Shown: positions 47,597 through 61,016, counted from the stretch's first letter. The stretch is DNA of 64,000 nt from Arabidopsis thaliana (GCF_000001735.4 NC_003071.7:259001-323000); one strand, 5' to 3'. A program made the numbers and translations. The notes: generated from the sequence alone by a model not told the origin.

Positions 47597-49427
47597 ATGG
47601 AGATGAAGCAGATGAAGTTTCTTACTCACCAAGCTTTCTTTTCCTCTGTTCGATCAGGAGATCTTAGTCAACTTCAACAGTTAGTTGACAATTTAACCGG
47701 AGATGAGCTAATCGATGAGTCATCGCCGTGTTCTGCTGTGGCTGAGCTTATGTCTGTGCAAAACGACGCCGGAGAGACCGCCGTCTATATCTCCGCCGCA
47801 GAGAATCTTGAAGACATTTTTCGTTACTTGATTAGGTTTTCTAGTTTGGAAACAGTTAAGATCAGATCCAAATCCGACATGAACGCTTTTCATGTCGCTG
47901 CCAAGCGAGGTCACTTGGGTATGTCTCACTAATTCTGACTTCAAATCTTCAAACTTTGGCTCTCTGATTATGATTTTGAATCTGAAATTGCTGAAAATGG
48001 ATTTGAATTTCGTAGTTTGAAGATATTTTGATGTGGCTCTGCTTATGATCTCCAGGAATTGTGAAGGAGTTACTGAGACTATGGCCAGAGCTTTGCAGAA
48101 TCTGCGACGCTTCCAACACGAGTCCGCTTTACGCAGCTGCGGTTCAAGATCACTTAGAAATAGTAAATGCAATGCTTGATGTTGATCCTAGCTGTGCAAT
48201 GATTGTGAGAAAGAACGGGAAAACATCTTTGCACACTGCGGGAAGGTACGGGCTTCTTCGGATAGTGAAAGCTCTCATAGAGAAAGACGCAGCGATTGTT
48301 GGTGTTAAAGATAAGAAAGGTCAGACTGCTCTTCACATGGCTGTTAAAGGACGAAGTTTGGAAGTAGTCGAAGAGATTTTGCAGGCTGATTACACAATAT
48401 TGAATGAGAGAGATCGAAAAGGGAACACTGCTTTGCATATTGCTACTCGAAAGGCGCGGCCACAGGTATTACTCCACTCCTTTCTTAGCTTCTTGTATTG
48501 CTAGTTAGCTTTCAAGAACAGGGGTTGACACATAAATGCCTTTTGTGTTTTGTTTATTAGATAACGAGCTTATTGCTGACCTTTACGGCGATTGAAGTGA
48601 ATGCGATTAACAACCAGAAAGAAACTGCTATGGATTTGGCGGATAAGCTGCAATATAGCGAATCTGCTTTGGAGATCAATGAGGCTTTGGTAGAAGCTGG
48701 GGCTAAGCATGGGAGGTTCATTGGTCGAGAAGATGAGGCGAGAGCATTGAAGCGAGCAGTGAGTGATATCAAACACGAGGTGCAATCGCAGCTTTTGCAG
48801 AATGAGAAAACCAACCGTCGTGTCTCTGGGATCGCGAAAGAGCTGAGGAAACTCCACAGAGAAGCGGTTCAGAACACGACTAACTCCATAACGGTAGTGG
48901 CGGTTCTGTTTGCTTCCATAGCGTTCTTGGCCATATTCAACTTGCCGGGTCAGTATTTCACGGAGGGGTCGCATGTGGGACAAGCCAATATTGCAGGGAG
49001 AACCGGATTCCGCGTGTTCTGTCTTTTAAACGCGACATCTCTGTTTATATCGTTAGCGGTTGTGGTAGTTCAAATAACTTTGGTGGCGTGGGACACACGG
49101 GCGCAGAAGAAAGTTGTGTCTGTAGTGAATAAGCTAATGTGGGCAGCTTGTGCTTGCACATTCGGAGCATTTTTGGCGATTGCATTTGCGGTTGTTGGAA
49201 AGGGGAACTCGTGGATGGCGATTACCATAACGTTGCTTGGAGCACCGATCTTGGTAGGGACATTGGCAAGTATGTGTTATTTCGTGTTTCGGCAGCGGTT
49301 TAGGAGCGGCAACGATTCACAGAGAAGGATTAGGAGAGGGAGTAGTAAGTCGTTTTCATGGTCTTACTCTCATCATGTATCCGATTTTGAAGATGAATCA
49401 GATTTCGAGAAGATTATTGCTCTTTGA
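47597..49427 (+). CDS. Ankyrin-repeat PGG-domain membrane protein (At2g01680)
   Basis: Three exons (47597-47918, 48056-48465, 48561-49427) give 532 residues. Ankyrin repeats fill about residues 10-300, with consensus words such as GKTSLHTAGRYGLLRIVKAL, GQTALHMAVKG and GNTALHIATRK. A PGG domain with about four transmembrane helices follows (residues 350-480), beginning NTTNSITVVAVLFASIAFLA and containing FNLPGQYF. The tail is basic and Ser-rich, then acidic. Proteins of this architecture (ACD6/ITN1-like) act at the plasma membrane in stress and salicylate responses; the specific role of this one is not evident. Confidence 0.92.
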
Positions 49428-50143
49428 ATTAAGTTTCTTAAGCGTCTTTGTATAGATCGTCTCTTCTCTTTGCCTTTCTTCCAACGCAAGTCTGTGTTGT
49501 ATTCTTAGAATAAATCTTGTTGGTACATATTAGTATCATATATAGCAATAAAGTCGCCACAGGCCATATCTGTATTGTTTCTTTTGTTCTACTACTGGAA
49601 GTGGTTAGTATATGTACAATTCATTCGAGTACTAGTGAAGTGTAATGTCTCTTATTAGCAAACATTGTATAAGATGTAAATCATTGTGAGATGAGGAAAA
49701 TGTAAAAAGGAGCATCATTTGACATAAAATATCCAATAAGTGACCTCTACAAACTCATGTGGTTTTCCAGTTATAAAAAAACAACACAAAACCACATGAT
49801 CACTTCTTTTTCTTACATCTCCACATAAGGTAAAAATATAAAAAGCTCCAAACAATGAAACAAATTCAAAGAAACGAGAAACCCCCAAAAAAACAATATA
49901 AAGGTAGACTGAGGGACTGAAGAAGAATCTCTCGTAAATAAAAAAAACCCGACAGAGAGAAAGAGATGATGGACACGACCGTAGCTTTTCCACAAGTTCC
50001 GTCGAAACTTGAAGAGTTACTAAAAAAGAGAGATATACAATTTTACAGGAGACAAAAGGGATCGGTGGTGTCCACACAAAGAAGATGAAGATGATGATTG
50101 TCGGGGATGGAATATTATTTATTATTTATGATTACCAGGTAGG
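49428..50143. other. Convergent 3' ends of ankyrin gene and VAC14
   Basis: Contains both 3' UTRs. A 120-codon minus-strand frame at 49715-50077 is Phe/Tyr/Val-rich and has no family signature; it is probably antisense UTR sequence. Confidence 0.6.
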
Positions 50144-53100
50144 TTAAAGCTGTAATTGACCAGGGCCTTTTCTTGAAGTTCTTGATGGAGGTCTATTGTT
50201 ATCTGCAACTGATGATGATGTCGAAGAAGGTGGTGGTCGTTGTTGTTGTTGTTGTTGCTGTTGTTGTTGCTGCTGCTGCTGTTGTTGTTCTTCAGATCTC
50301 CTCACCTCCTAATACATCAAATTAAAGCACAATGAGACTATCCATATCTCTTAACACTCCAATTGCTAAGGGAAAAAACCGGTAAATCTTGCAAAAATGG
50401 CAATAATGTTACACCATCCTGTTATATTATACCGCAGGTTAACAGACAAAAATGTGTAGCGTTATGTGTACCTTTGATGTAGAAGAAGAGGAAGAGTGAT
50501 ATGAGTAGTTCACTCTAGTCCTTGCCTGGCCACGATGTAGATTCTGTACGTTTTCGAACTGTTGTAGCCGCACAGCAAAATTGATTCCTTGGTGAGAACT
50601 GTTGATGTTATCGTCTTCTAAGTCACCGTCCTCGTTTTGATGCTTATACTGAGAGAAAGGAACTCCTGAAGTTGCTCTGCCTATTTGGTTTCCAGTACTG
50701 AATGAGTACGTTGGCACAGTTTTGAGTCTTGTCCTAAGTATCTTGAACGCCGCACTTTGCTGCATATATTAAAAAACCAGGAACTATCAATTTTTCAAAA
50801 ACAAAATAGTAATTATGTCATAAACCAAATATGTCTGATTCTTCTTTCTTTTCCTTTTACCTGAGGAAGTAACATAAGAAGACCATAAAGTGTTTTCAGC
50901 AACCATGTGTACCTTCCTGGTTCCAGAAGCTGCAGAAGAAAAGAAGGTTTTGGTGGAAACGAAAGAATCCGGAGAGGATACAGATTGTTTGAGATAATTC
51001 AAGCAAACCTGCAATCTAAGGTAAGTAAAGATTGGAGTTTCCAGAAGCCGGATCAATTTATCAAGCTGTACTAGAAATTTGACGTTAATGTCTTCTTCTA
51101 CCAATGATTGAATCACGACACTCGCATGCTGGTAAGCCTATAAATAATCATTTCCTCGATATTCAATACAGATGGTCAACAAAATCATATTGTATCAAGT
51201 TTACATTTATTTTTGTTTATTTACCTGAGCTAATAAGCAGAGGCTTATAATTGCCATGGGTGAATGGCACCATGAAGTATACAAGGCAACGAAAAGTTCT
51301 TTCCCTTCGCGATTGACGAGTGAACCTTTTAATAGTTCTCTCAGTTTCGATAACTCCGGGGAAGTAAGCAAAATCAAATTCAATGCCTGAAACATTAGAA
51401 AAAGACATTCTATTGGTTAATACATCAAAGTGGGAAAACTATAATCGAAAAAGCCAGCCAACTCTCAAGGGGCCATATAAAACATGCAGAAAAAACCAAT
51501 CAACCCACTGTAGTGACCTTAGAACATTCCTTAATTGAAGAAATGTAGGAAATGAGATAATACCTGAACCATGGTAGAAGCAAAGTCAAGATTATCTTCT
51601 CCCTCAAGAATTGTAGAGAGCTCTCGGTAGACTCTTTCGGCATCCAAAAGTACACACATTCTTCGGACAATAAGGGCACCGCGCCTATAACGAGATATGT
51701 TTTGACCAACTAAATAATATGTTCTTTCCAGATACCTAAAAGGCGGATTATTAGATGCAACTAACCTTTCCAAAAGAGAATTATCAGCTCGGAAATTGTG
51801 GACAAGAAATACGATGAGCTGGCGAAAGTGTTGTGGATCTTTTGCTACACCAGCATGAACCTCCAGAACCAAGAGCACCACCTAAAGTATATTTCCAAGT
51901 CCAGATAGTTCAAATATCAAATAAGTTTATTACTAGACAAAACCAAACCTTTATATTATAAAGTTCACCAACCAATCAAACGAACAGTCAGGGAGATAGA
52001 ACTTACGTCATCAGAAGAATCAGATAGTGCTTTTAGAAGGGTGTCAAATATGTCATTCAGGAAGCACAAGACCTGTTGCAGCATTACCAATTTAGCTATA
52101 ACGCGATAAACAAAAAGGCTAACTAGAAAAGAATGATGCCCAAGCAAAAACCAGTTTCTTCACCTCAGTACGATGCTTGTTTAAAAGTGTTGATATCCAA
52201 TTCAATGCTTCAATCCGAGTAGCCTCAAACTCACTTGATAGCTGCCTGCTCAATGCAAAAACTCACAAATAAACAGGCGCGATTTAATAATATTCAAACG
52301 GATATAAAAACAACAATAGAGAAAAACTAACCTCCTTGCAACAGAGAGAATTGCGCCAACATCAAAACCATCTGAGGGTTCAACATGGATTGAACGAAGT
52401 TCTTCATTGGTTTCACGAGCAACCTTATGCAAATAAAAATCAAAAAACAAAGAAAGTAAAAAGATGCATACAAAACCTACAGTTTCCATCACTGAGGAGG
52501 AGAAGCAAACTTACCACCCTGATTTTCTCTTCTTTGTCAGATATGCAAGGCAAGATAGCCCCAAGAATGTCAGCATAATAACGCACGAGCTGGTCTCCCC
52601 CAAGTTTTACGAACTCGTTTATCTACAACATTTAATAAAAAGCAGATATTCTTAGTATATGAATCTCCCGAGAAGTCAAAATAGTACCAATCTATATAAC
52701 TGGAAGACGCCAAGCAGAAGCATGGTTTATTCTGCTTACCCACGTGATGGCTGTTAATCGAGTGAATTCATCAGGAGAAGCAGCCCTCTGCACCAGTATT
52801 TCAGCCATGCGACCATAATCTACAGACTTCAACAATATTACTGCCCCAGTCAGTAATATACCATTGAAACATAAAAACAGTCTTTAAAAACAAACATGAA
52901 CTAACAATATAAGATAGATCCACAGAAAATGGGATTTTTATAGCAGCATTTTTATCTTAGTCCCAAACTAAGGACGAAACAGAAGTCTTACTGGTGAATT
53001 TTTTATCTCTTGAAGAAACTCTGAAAGAGCTGAATCAGCTTGCTGTCGTATTTCATGACTAGAGTCGCTCAACATATTGAATAACCCTGGAAATTTATTA

Positions 53101-54499
53101 CAAGTTGAGTCAGCTGAGTACACAAATAACTATACTTGAATACGGTCATATACATCTAGCTAAAGTTATCAAATTGCAATTACCATCGAGAAAGTCTGGC
53201 AGAAACCCAAGCATGTCAATGTCTGGAACACTATCAAGAACAGTGATCCATCCAACCAGAAATTGCCGGACGTAAGGGTTGAGAACGTTCATTCGCTCTT
53301 TTAAAAGAGGTATGAATTCCTCAATACTGCAAACCAAATCCCAAAAAATCGAGAGTCGAGTAAAGCTAATACTAACAGATTTATTTTCATAAACAGACAA
53401 AAAAAGCCAACTGAACACACCTGAACTGATCACTTTCCGTCACAATATCCTGCTTTACAAGGTATTAAATCTATTCAGCATATGTTTTAAATTAAAATAC
53501 CACTCAAGTTTAAGAAACAAAAATGTCCACACCTTAACAAGGCGATCCAAAAGATGAGCAGCACTTTGGACATTGGCATCAGAATCTGCTGAGAGTTTGC
53601 ATAAGGCATCAAATATCTTATTGAAGAAAATAATGAAATCGCCTCGCACAACCTGTAGCAAACCAGAAAAGAAGGCGTGGCGCATCAATACCTGTATAAT
53701 ACTACAAGTATACAGGTATAATACTACAAGTCTTTACCTTTGCAATGTTATAGAGAGCTTCACATGCATAGTACCGAACTCGGCTATCTTGATCAGAAAA
53801 GGAATTAATCACAGGTGGCACTATTTGCTTCACATGTCATAGATCAAAAAGAAAAATTAGAAAACATCCTATAACCCAAGAACGAAACTACACTAATACA
53901 ACAGATGGATTTATACATAGAAAAGATTACACTAAACATAACTTTTAAAATCTTAATATGAGCAGATTAACTATGGGTTATAGTGCAAACGTTTGAATAA
54001 TTTACAGTTATACCTCAAGATATTGAGCAGCTTCTGTAGACAAACCAACAGTTACAGCAGCTAAGCCAATTAGACCACCCTATACAACAACAAAGCAGCC
54101 GGAAAATGGTTCAATGATCAAAATCCTATTCTCAAAATCCTGGGATCTAAGTTAACCAAATGCAAATGCAAAGCAATAATCTCAAAATTTGGAGACCTTC
54201 CGATGATTAGCTTGAGGAGATTTGGCAAATTCCTTAATCAACATCTCAATGACTTTCGAGATCTTGTCATGATCACCCGAAGAAGTTAGATTCTTCACAA
54301 TATTCTCAAGCTACAACAAAAGGCATAAAAAAAACACTATAATCTCAGATACTAGAAAAACCCTAAGAGGCAAAAGAAAGAAAGAGAGAGGAGATGAGAA
54401 AATTGAAACCTCAAGCGCAGCATTTTTGCGCTTCTCATAGAGTTTATCGGAGAGATTGCGATGAACTGCGGCCGGAATCGCAGAAAGAGCGTCTGACAT
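50144..54499 (-). CDS. VAC14: PIKfyve-complex scaffold VAC14
   Basis: Twenty exons join without a frame break to 743 residues: 54410-54499, 54197-54310, 54014-54079, 53738-53827, 53533-53652, 53421-53449, 53184-53326, 52992-53086, 52740-52826, 52515-52622, 52332-52423, 52164-52245, 52007-52072, 51766-51881, 51564-51684, 51225-51386, 51009-51137, 50861-50929, 50472-50759, 50144-50308. The protein is a HEAT/ARM-repeat solenoid; conserved stretches include [33 protein letters not shown] and [20 protein letters not shown]14 scaffolds FAB1/PIKfyve and a Fig4-type phosphatase to control PI(3,5)P2 on endosomes and vacuoles. The last exon adds 16 consecutive Gln and a Pro/Ser-rich tail. One exon is only 29 nt. 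Confidence 0.95.
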
Positions 54500-56835
54500 G
54501 TCTGTCAGATGAAATCCACCGAAAATCAAACCTTCTCTCGGAGTCAAAATCCACAGCGAGAGAGGAGAGCGAGAAACCAAAATCGCGATCGGAGAAATCG
54601 ATGAGAAGAAGGAGCGGAGGATTATTTCAACGGCAAAGACGAAAACAATCAGATCTGGTCAAAAACGATGAACTCATCTGTGGCTACCATAGTTACTCGG
54701 TTTCTCCAATTCGATTTCTGCACAAACTAATTTCTGATCTTTTTTTTTTATTAATTTGTTTTTCTTTCTTAGTGGATTTGTTTTTTGGTCACAAGTGATG
54801 TCTTTAAAAAACAAGGAAAAAAAACTAATAAAGAAGACAAGTGAAAAGTGCGTGATCACTGTATCAAATGACAACTTCACCCTTAATGTTAGTAGCAGCT
54901 AACCGGGGTAATATTGGTATTTACTAGAGTGGTATTTTTTACAATTTTAGGTTACAGTATTTGGTTATATTAATTTTTCTATTTTGAAACATTAGCTAAA
55001 ACATGATTATTCTTTATTTATTCACATCACATTGAAAAGTAAATAAATTGTAGTTGGAAATAATATCATTTCTTCATATCAATATGAATATTATTATCAA
55101 TATTGATAATTATATTTTTATTTTTAACATTTTTATAACATCTTCAAACACATACATTATTTCAAATACCATTAGATATTATATTATTATTTTAAACATT
55201 TATTATTATTTCATATCATGCTTTTTTATAGGTGACTTAAATATGGACTTTGTTTCCAATAATATAGTTATATCAAATTTTATTTTTTAAACATTTAATA
55301 TCATTTCTTATCATGCTTTCATTGCTTTTGTTTATAGTTTGAATGAACGAAAAGAAAAAACGATAATCATGTTTTATTTGTAAAGTTTGTTGTGAGTAGT
55401 ATTGCAAATAAATTTAATATTTTATTCGGCCGGCAAACGTTACAAATAAAAAATAATTATTATTTCCATTTTATTTGTACTATGTACAACAAATAAATAA
55501 ATTATGGTAAGAGATAATATTAAATGTTTTTATAATTTTCATGTTTTATTTGTATTATTTTGTGAGTGAATCAAAGATGAACTTTTGTTTTGGTAGGTAG
55601 TCATAGATGAACTTTATTTCTGATTTTTTTTTTTTTTTTGTCAACAGATTTTATTTAGAGCTCAAAAGAGCCAATTGTGAGGAAAATTATTTATAAAAGT
55701 GACATGAAGCGGTTCAATATGAATTTTTCGTGCCAATTTGTCCGCCTTTACATTTGCAGTTCGAGAAATTAAAGATAAAGAAAACTTTGTGAATTCCTCC
55801 TTATATCGGTCTTTAGTTCCTCCAAATAAGTTGAAAACGCTGGTCATTCGGTTGGAGAAGACACCATCTTCACCAAGTCTGAATAGTCTGTAAAAAATGC
55901 TACTTCTTGGTTGTCGGCACCAATCATACACTTCATCGACCAAAGTAGTGCTTCGACTTCTGTATGGAGTGGATAAAGACTTCTACGAAGATTAGCAGCT
56001 CCCATGGTTGGCGAGTCTCCATTTGATGATCTGCAAAACCACCCTAATCCAGAAAACTTATCGCTTCCTTTCCAAGATCCGTCCACAAAACAACGCAAAC
56101 CAGAATAAATATTATCGTGTGATATATTCTGAACCCGAATTTGTTTTTTCGATCCCATGGAACCGTTATTTTTGGTATTGAGCTCAAATTGAGCTAACTG
56201 CCATAATTCTGCCTCTTTTTCTGTTAAACATAATACGTCTAACTTTATTTCCGATATTCTTAGCTCTAGAAAATTTTCATTCTTAAAACATTTAATATTA
56301 TCTTGACCATATATTTTTTAGTTATGTTGTCTGAATAAGATGAATAAACAATAATTATGTCTCATTTATAAATTATAACTCTCTAGTGAGTCAAATACCG
56401 ACTTTATTTCCAATATACTATAGTAATTTTTCCTTTTATTTACCTTTTTAATGTAGTGTTAATAAAACCAATAAAGTATATAATCATATTATTTTTGTAA
56501 CTGGTGACACAAAGCTGGATTTTATTTGCAATATTATAAATATGGCGAAATAGGAAACGAATTGTAAGTAGGTAACATTATAAAAGGGTGAAAAATAATA
56601 ACATAAAATAAAATTGTGAAAAATAATAACATAAAAATGAAGAAATGATTTTATTACTAAATAAATTTGGTAACAAATAAAGTTTTAGTTTCCGTTTACT
56701 CCAATGTTACTATTTTTTTTCCCCCGACCATTTTTACACACAGCCAATCAGAGCCTTGTTTCATCGTCTCTTGTCGAGGCGATAATATTTAGATCTGCTC
56801 ACCATTTCTCCGCCATCGCCGACGGAAGAAGAAAG
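54500..56835. other. Intergenic with LINE relic
   Basis: VAC14 leader and promoter, AT-rich DNA, a minus-strand LINE fragment (55624-56290), then the DnaJ promoter. Frames in the VAC14 leader, such as 54394-54798, are shadows. Confidence 0.6.
55624..56290 (-). pseudogene. 5'-truncated LINE with RNase H domain, broken
   Basis: Minus-strand translation gives LTEKEAELWQLAQFELN, then CFVDGSWKGSDKFSGLGWF, HTEVEALLWSMKCM, FFTDYSDLVKMVSSPTE, and after a frame change FSLSLISRTANVKADKLARK. This is an RVT_3 RNase H domain with all four acidic catalytic positions recognisable (D, E, D, D). A TGA near 55844-55846 replaces the usual Trp, and a frameshift follows. It ends with AATAAAATCTGTTGAC plus A16, a classic LINE 3' end. 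Confidence 0.82.
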
Positions 56836-57771
56836 ATGGGAGACAACAACCCTAACCGATCAGAAGCAGAACGTCTTCTCGGAATCGCGGAGAAGCTTCT
56901 CGAGTCACGAGATCTAAACGGTTCAAAAGAGTTTGCAATCTTAGCTCAAGAGACAGAGCCACTCCTCGAAGGCACCGATCAAATCCTCGCCGTCGTCGAT
57001 GTCTTACTCTCATCAGCACCAGAGAATCGTATCAAAAACCAACCAAACTGGTACAAAATCCTTCAGATCGAAGATCTAACTGAATCATCAACAGACAACG
57101 ATCTAATCAAGAAACAATACCGTCGTCTTGCTCTTCTTCTCCACCCTGACAAAAACCGTTTCCCTTTCGCCGATCAAGCTTTCAGATTCGTGCTTGATGC
57201 ATGGGAAGTTCTATCAACACCTACGAAGAAATCTCAATTCGATGGAGATTTGAATCTCATCTTCACTAAAGTAAATCTCAACACTCAGAAATCGAAGAAG
57301 AAAACAACAACGAATGAGAAGATGTCTACGTTTTGGACGGCGTGTCCGTACTGTTACAGTCTTCATGAGTATCCTAGGGTTTATCAAGAGTATTGTATTA
57401 GATGTCAAAACTGTCAAAGAGCGTTTCACGCTGCGAGTATTCCTCAGTTGCCTCCGTTGATACCTGGTAAAGATGAGTATTATTGTTGTTGGGGTTTTTT
57501 TCCGATGGGGTTTGTTGGTGGTAAAGGAGGAGAAGCTGCCATTGCTAATGGAGTAGATGCAGCTAAGTTCCCTAATTGGATGCCTCCGGTTTTCTCATCC
57601 GGCGGCGTTGCAGCTCCTCCAAGTGGTAATGGTGTTAGTTTTGATGGATGGTCAGGTGGTGCGGCGAAGAGAGATAATGAGGCTGTGAGGAGTAATAATG
57701 GTGTTGGAGTTAATTCAGATGGAACACCGAAGAAGAGAGGAAGAGGAAGGCCGAAGAAGAATCCGGTTTAG
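56836..57771 (+). CDS. J-domain protein with zinc-ribbon and AT-hook (At2g01710)
   Basis: A single exon. The start at 56836 (MGDNNPNRSEAERLLGIAEK) gives 311 residues and is preferred over an upstream in-frame Met at 56704, because this N-terminal helix block is conserved in the family and the upstream 44 residues look like leader sequence. A TPR-like helical N-terminus (residues 8-60) precedes the J domain (about 70-138, HPD at 103-105), which stimulates Hsp70 ATPase activity. A zinc-ribbon-like segment (CPYCYSLHEYPRVYQEYCIR, then CQNC) lies near residues 171-196. The C terminus has an AT-hook (KKRGRGRPKKNP), suggesting a nuclear DNA-binding role. Partners are unknown. Confidence 0.92.
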   Translation: MGDNNPNRSEAERLLGIAEKLLESRDLNGSKEFAILAQETEPLLEGTDQILAVVDVLLSSAPENRIKNQPNWYKILQIEDLTESSTDNDLIKKQYRRLALLLHPDKNRFPFADQAFRFVLDAWEVLSTPTKKSQFDGDLNLIFTKVNLNTQKSKKKTTTNEKMSTFWTACPYCYSLHEYPRVYQEYCIRCQNCQRAFHAASIPQLPPLIPGKDEYYCCWGFFPMGFVGGKGGEAAIANGVDAAKFPNWMPPVFSSGGVAAPPSGNGVSFDGWSGGAAKRDNEAVRSNNGVGVNSDGTPKKRGRGRPKKNPV

Positions 57772-58192
57772 TGATCTCTTTTCAAACTCCGGTCATGATT
57801 GTTAAAATTATGGAGACAAAATTTTAAAGGCAAGTTTTTTTTAAGGCAAGGAAGTTTAGGATCAGCGTTTGTTGTCTTAGTGTAAACTTTATTATGCATT
57901 TGTTGTTATTACCGTTGTGTAATTGTGTTATCTTGATTTACTTTGAAACATTTTCCTCATTACATAATTTGGCAATTCGCTCTTTTCCACTTCACTTGTT
58001 GGATGGATTAAACACTTTAGATTCTCTGTAAATAAAATTGAGGAAAAATCAAGATTGGAGAGCAAAGTAGTGTCAAAGATATAACTCTACTAAAAGCAGC
58101 AACACCTACAAAGTTTAGTTCTTCAAGTGATGATCAAAAGTATTTTCTTTTACGAGTCTATAAGTGAAAGCGAAGGACTGTTGATAAGACTT
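57772..58192. other. Convergent 3' ends of J-protein gene and OST1B
   Basis: About 420 bp of 3' UTR and spacer; nothing else is seen. Confidence 0.6.
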
Positions 58193-61016
58193 CTACTTCC
58201 TGACGATATTGAGATCGATGTGTACATACGCAAGCGAAGCCACAAATACTAAGAAGAAAGCCGATACAAGCATGAATGGTTCCGCTAGCATGTATATTGG
58301 TTTGAATGTATAGTACACCTGCAAAATCGTCACACATGTTAAGCAATTTTGTAACTTATGGAACAAAATGAGCCTATTGCTAATAACACTAATACACTCA
58401 GATTTTTAGGGTTCTTCTAATACTACTACACATAGCAGAAAGAAAGGAATTGGCTCATTATGGTGATATAGTTAAGTCTGTGGAAATTGCTAGTTAGCTG
58501 TAAGTGTTAAGGTATTTTTTTACCTGGAAGGGTACGTTGTGAGTGGGAACTACGTTATCTTTTTGCAACACAACCACGGTTCTTCCCACAATGTCAAGGT
58601 ATGAGTATTTGACCTGAGACAAGACCATTATAGATACATGTTGTTTTACTAACCATAGTTTGAAAATGCAATTCATGTATATGTGTGGCTGATGAAGTAC
58701 CTGCAACTCTTGATTGACTGTAAAGGGCAAAACAGCAGAAGGGTCCTTTGATCCTTCAGGAAGCACGACCTGAAAATGATATCTTCCTGTGTTAAGTGTA
58801 ATCTGCTAACAATATAAGGAAATTACTATTAGTAGAAAATGCTAATTAAACCCACTTTGATAGTCAACTTGTTAACAATAGTTTCGACGAGCGGGCACCC
58901 AAAGGTAAAGTTCAAGTAACGTCTGCCATCAGATGCTTCAAAGAGATAGTCTTCCAATGGAACTCTATAGCCGATGATAAAAGTTGCACTCCACCCTCCA
59001 AATAATGGGTAGCGGGGTTCAAATTCAAGTTCTGACTGCAAATACCAACAATTTTTTTATAAGAACTTAGAGAATAAGAAACCAATTAGAGTTATACAAT
59101 TAGAGCCTAAGCAGAGTTTCTCAGGGAGGAAATATCACTGCCTAAATGGCTACAGATAAAGAGAAGTGGGCAATCCAAGCATACCTTTCTAAAGCCTGTA
59201 CGCAAATGTGAAGTAGAGATGTTTCCTATCTCATCCCTGTAGTAGACAGAGTTCACTCTGGGAGGTAGGACTGCAAGGAGCGCATTGAAAGAGGATGCAC
59301 CACTGACCGATCGTTTAGATTGATAATCAACCCTGCCAAAATTGAGAATTCAGAGAAACATTTTCAGCATAACAGCATACATATGAACACAACCTCGCCA
59401 TTGACCTCTTTCACAAGTAACAGTAAAATAGGTAATTAAATAGACAGTTTTCCTTCAATAACAGAGAAAAGTTGCCTGCAGAAATGGAAAATGGCACCTT
59501 AACAGTTAGCTCAAAACACATAAATCGAAATTCTGCAACATCTAACTCCTAGAGATAAATTTTCAGATGTCACCTCATACATTATAGAAGTTATTAGTCC
59601 CATTACATACCTTGAGAAAACACCCTTATGCCTCGCTCCCCCATGAGTCAACCTATAATTTTCTGTAATCTGAAGGCTACCCCAGTGTGAAATCTCAATT
59701 TCACGCACAAGCTCCTCAACAACAGCAAATGGACTGTTATTCTCGAAGTGAATGATGACAGGTGTGTAAGAGTATGAAGCACGATTTTCATATGGTCCAT
59801 ATTTGATCTCTTTGCCAGCCCGGTTAGCAGGTTCAATGCTAGTGAACGACTCTACTCTAGTACTAGGAGTCTTAATAAAAGTTGTCTGTTGCTTAACATG
59901 ATACGGTGACAATATCACTGCACTATCATGATAGTAAACCAATTGAGATTCTGACTGGGTTATCTCCACTGGGAAAGGTTCCAAGGAATGAGTCAATATG
60001 TAAAGCACCTCAAGTGAAACAGTTTCACCCGGACCTAAGGGGCTAATAAACGTAACACGGTAGTATCCAGTGTCATTTGGTGCATCAGGTTGTTCAGTTG
60101 GTTTTACATCTAATGGCAAATAAGTTTTCTTCTTCTTCTTGCCAGTAGTTGCCAGGGCTTGTACCATAGCCAAATTCTTGATCTGGGTAGGTGGGAAAGC
60201 AAGAAGCATTTCTGCAGCAGGATCTTTCCCAATATTTTCAACCTGAAGAAAGAAATCCAGACAAGAAAATGTCACCTCCTAATAGAAAAACTTAAAGATG
60301 ATGAAGGAGAAAAGCGATAATATCAAATTAACTGTCACAACGAATCAAAGCCACTAAAGTTCCAACCTTTACAACAAGTATCACTACAATAAACTAAATT
60401 TGACTAAAAGAAAAACAGCTGCAGTTTCATATAACATATCCAAAAAAGCTTTAATTTTCCAATTCTAAGTTCCAACCTTCCAGTGTATATTCAATAGGAA
60501 TAACTATTATAAACATTTGCTTATAAATACCTTGAGAGTCAAGAAGGCCTTCACGATATGTGAGCTTAAATCAATCTGTAGACAAAAACAAACACAAAGG
60601 AGAAGCATTTCAGTTTCGGGCAAGAAAATTTTGCAAACAGGTTCTATCATTAGACTTTCTAATTACTCAAATCAAACGTATAACTGATGAAAAGTCACAC
60701 TATCTATCAATGTACATACATATGAAGCCTATCGATGATGATCAACCATGAAGTGACCAATCACACAGTAATTCTACAAACCGAGTATAGATCGGAGAAA
60801 CAGCAAAGCCCAACGGCAACTTCATTAACTTGAATTTCCATAAATCGGAGAAACGGGATCCATTAAGGAAGTTTATGAATTGTAAGAAGAAGATAGATCG
60901 GAGAATCTTACCCTTCGCTCGGCATTTACGATCTGGAGATCCTGAGCTGAGGAAAATGCAGAAATAGATAACAATACAGCTACGAAGACGGAGAAGATCC
61001 CGATACGAGCAGCCAT
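58193..61016 (-). CDS. OST1B: Oligosaccharyltransferase subunit OST1B (ribophorin I)
   Basis: Eight exons (60912-61016, 60531-60575, 59611-60242, 59185-59332, 58856-59035, 58701-58769, 58524-58613, 58193-58318) give 464 residues. A signal peptide (residues 1-24, cleavage after SSAQ) precedes a long luminal ribophorin I domain with landmarks YYRVTFISPLGPGETV, GPYENRASYSYTP, HWGSLQITENYRLTHGGARH and FEPRYPLFGGWSATFIIGY. One transmembrane helix near the C terminus (PFMLVSAFFLVFVASLAYV) is followed by a short cytosolic tail. It is a non-catalytic subunit of the ER complex that transfers N-glycans to nascent proteins. Its start faces the CPSF73-II start, 580 bp away. Confidence 0.95.

Noticed and set aside
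49715..50077. 120-codon minus-strand ORF between the ankyrin gene and VAC14
   Set aside because: Lies in the two convergent 3' UTRs; Phe/Tyr/Val-rich with no domain.
56704..56835. Upstream in-frame start of the J-protein gene (355 residues)
   Set aside because: The extra 44 residues look like translated leader; the family N-terminus begins at the Met at 56836.
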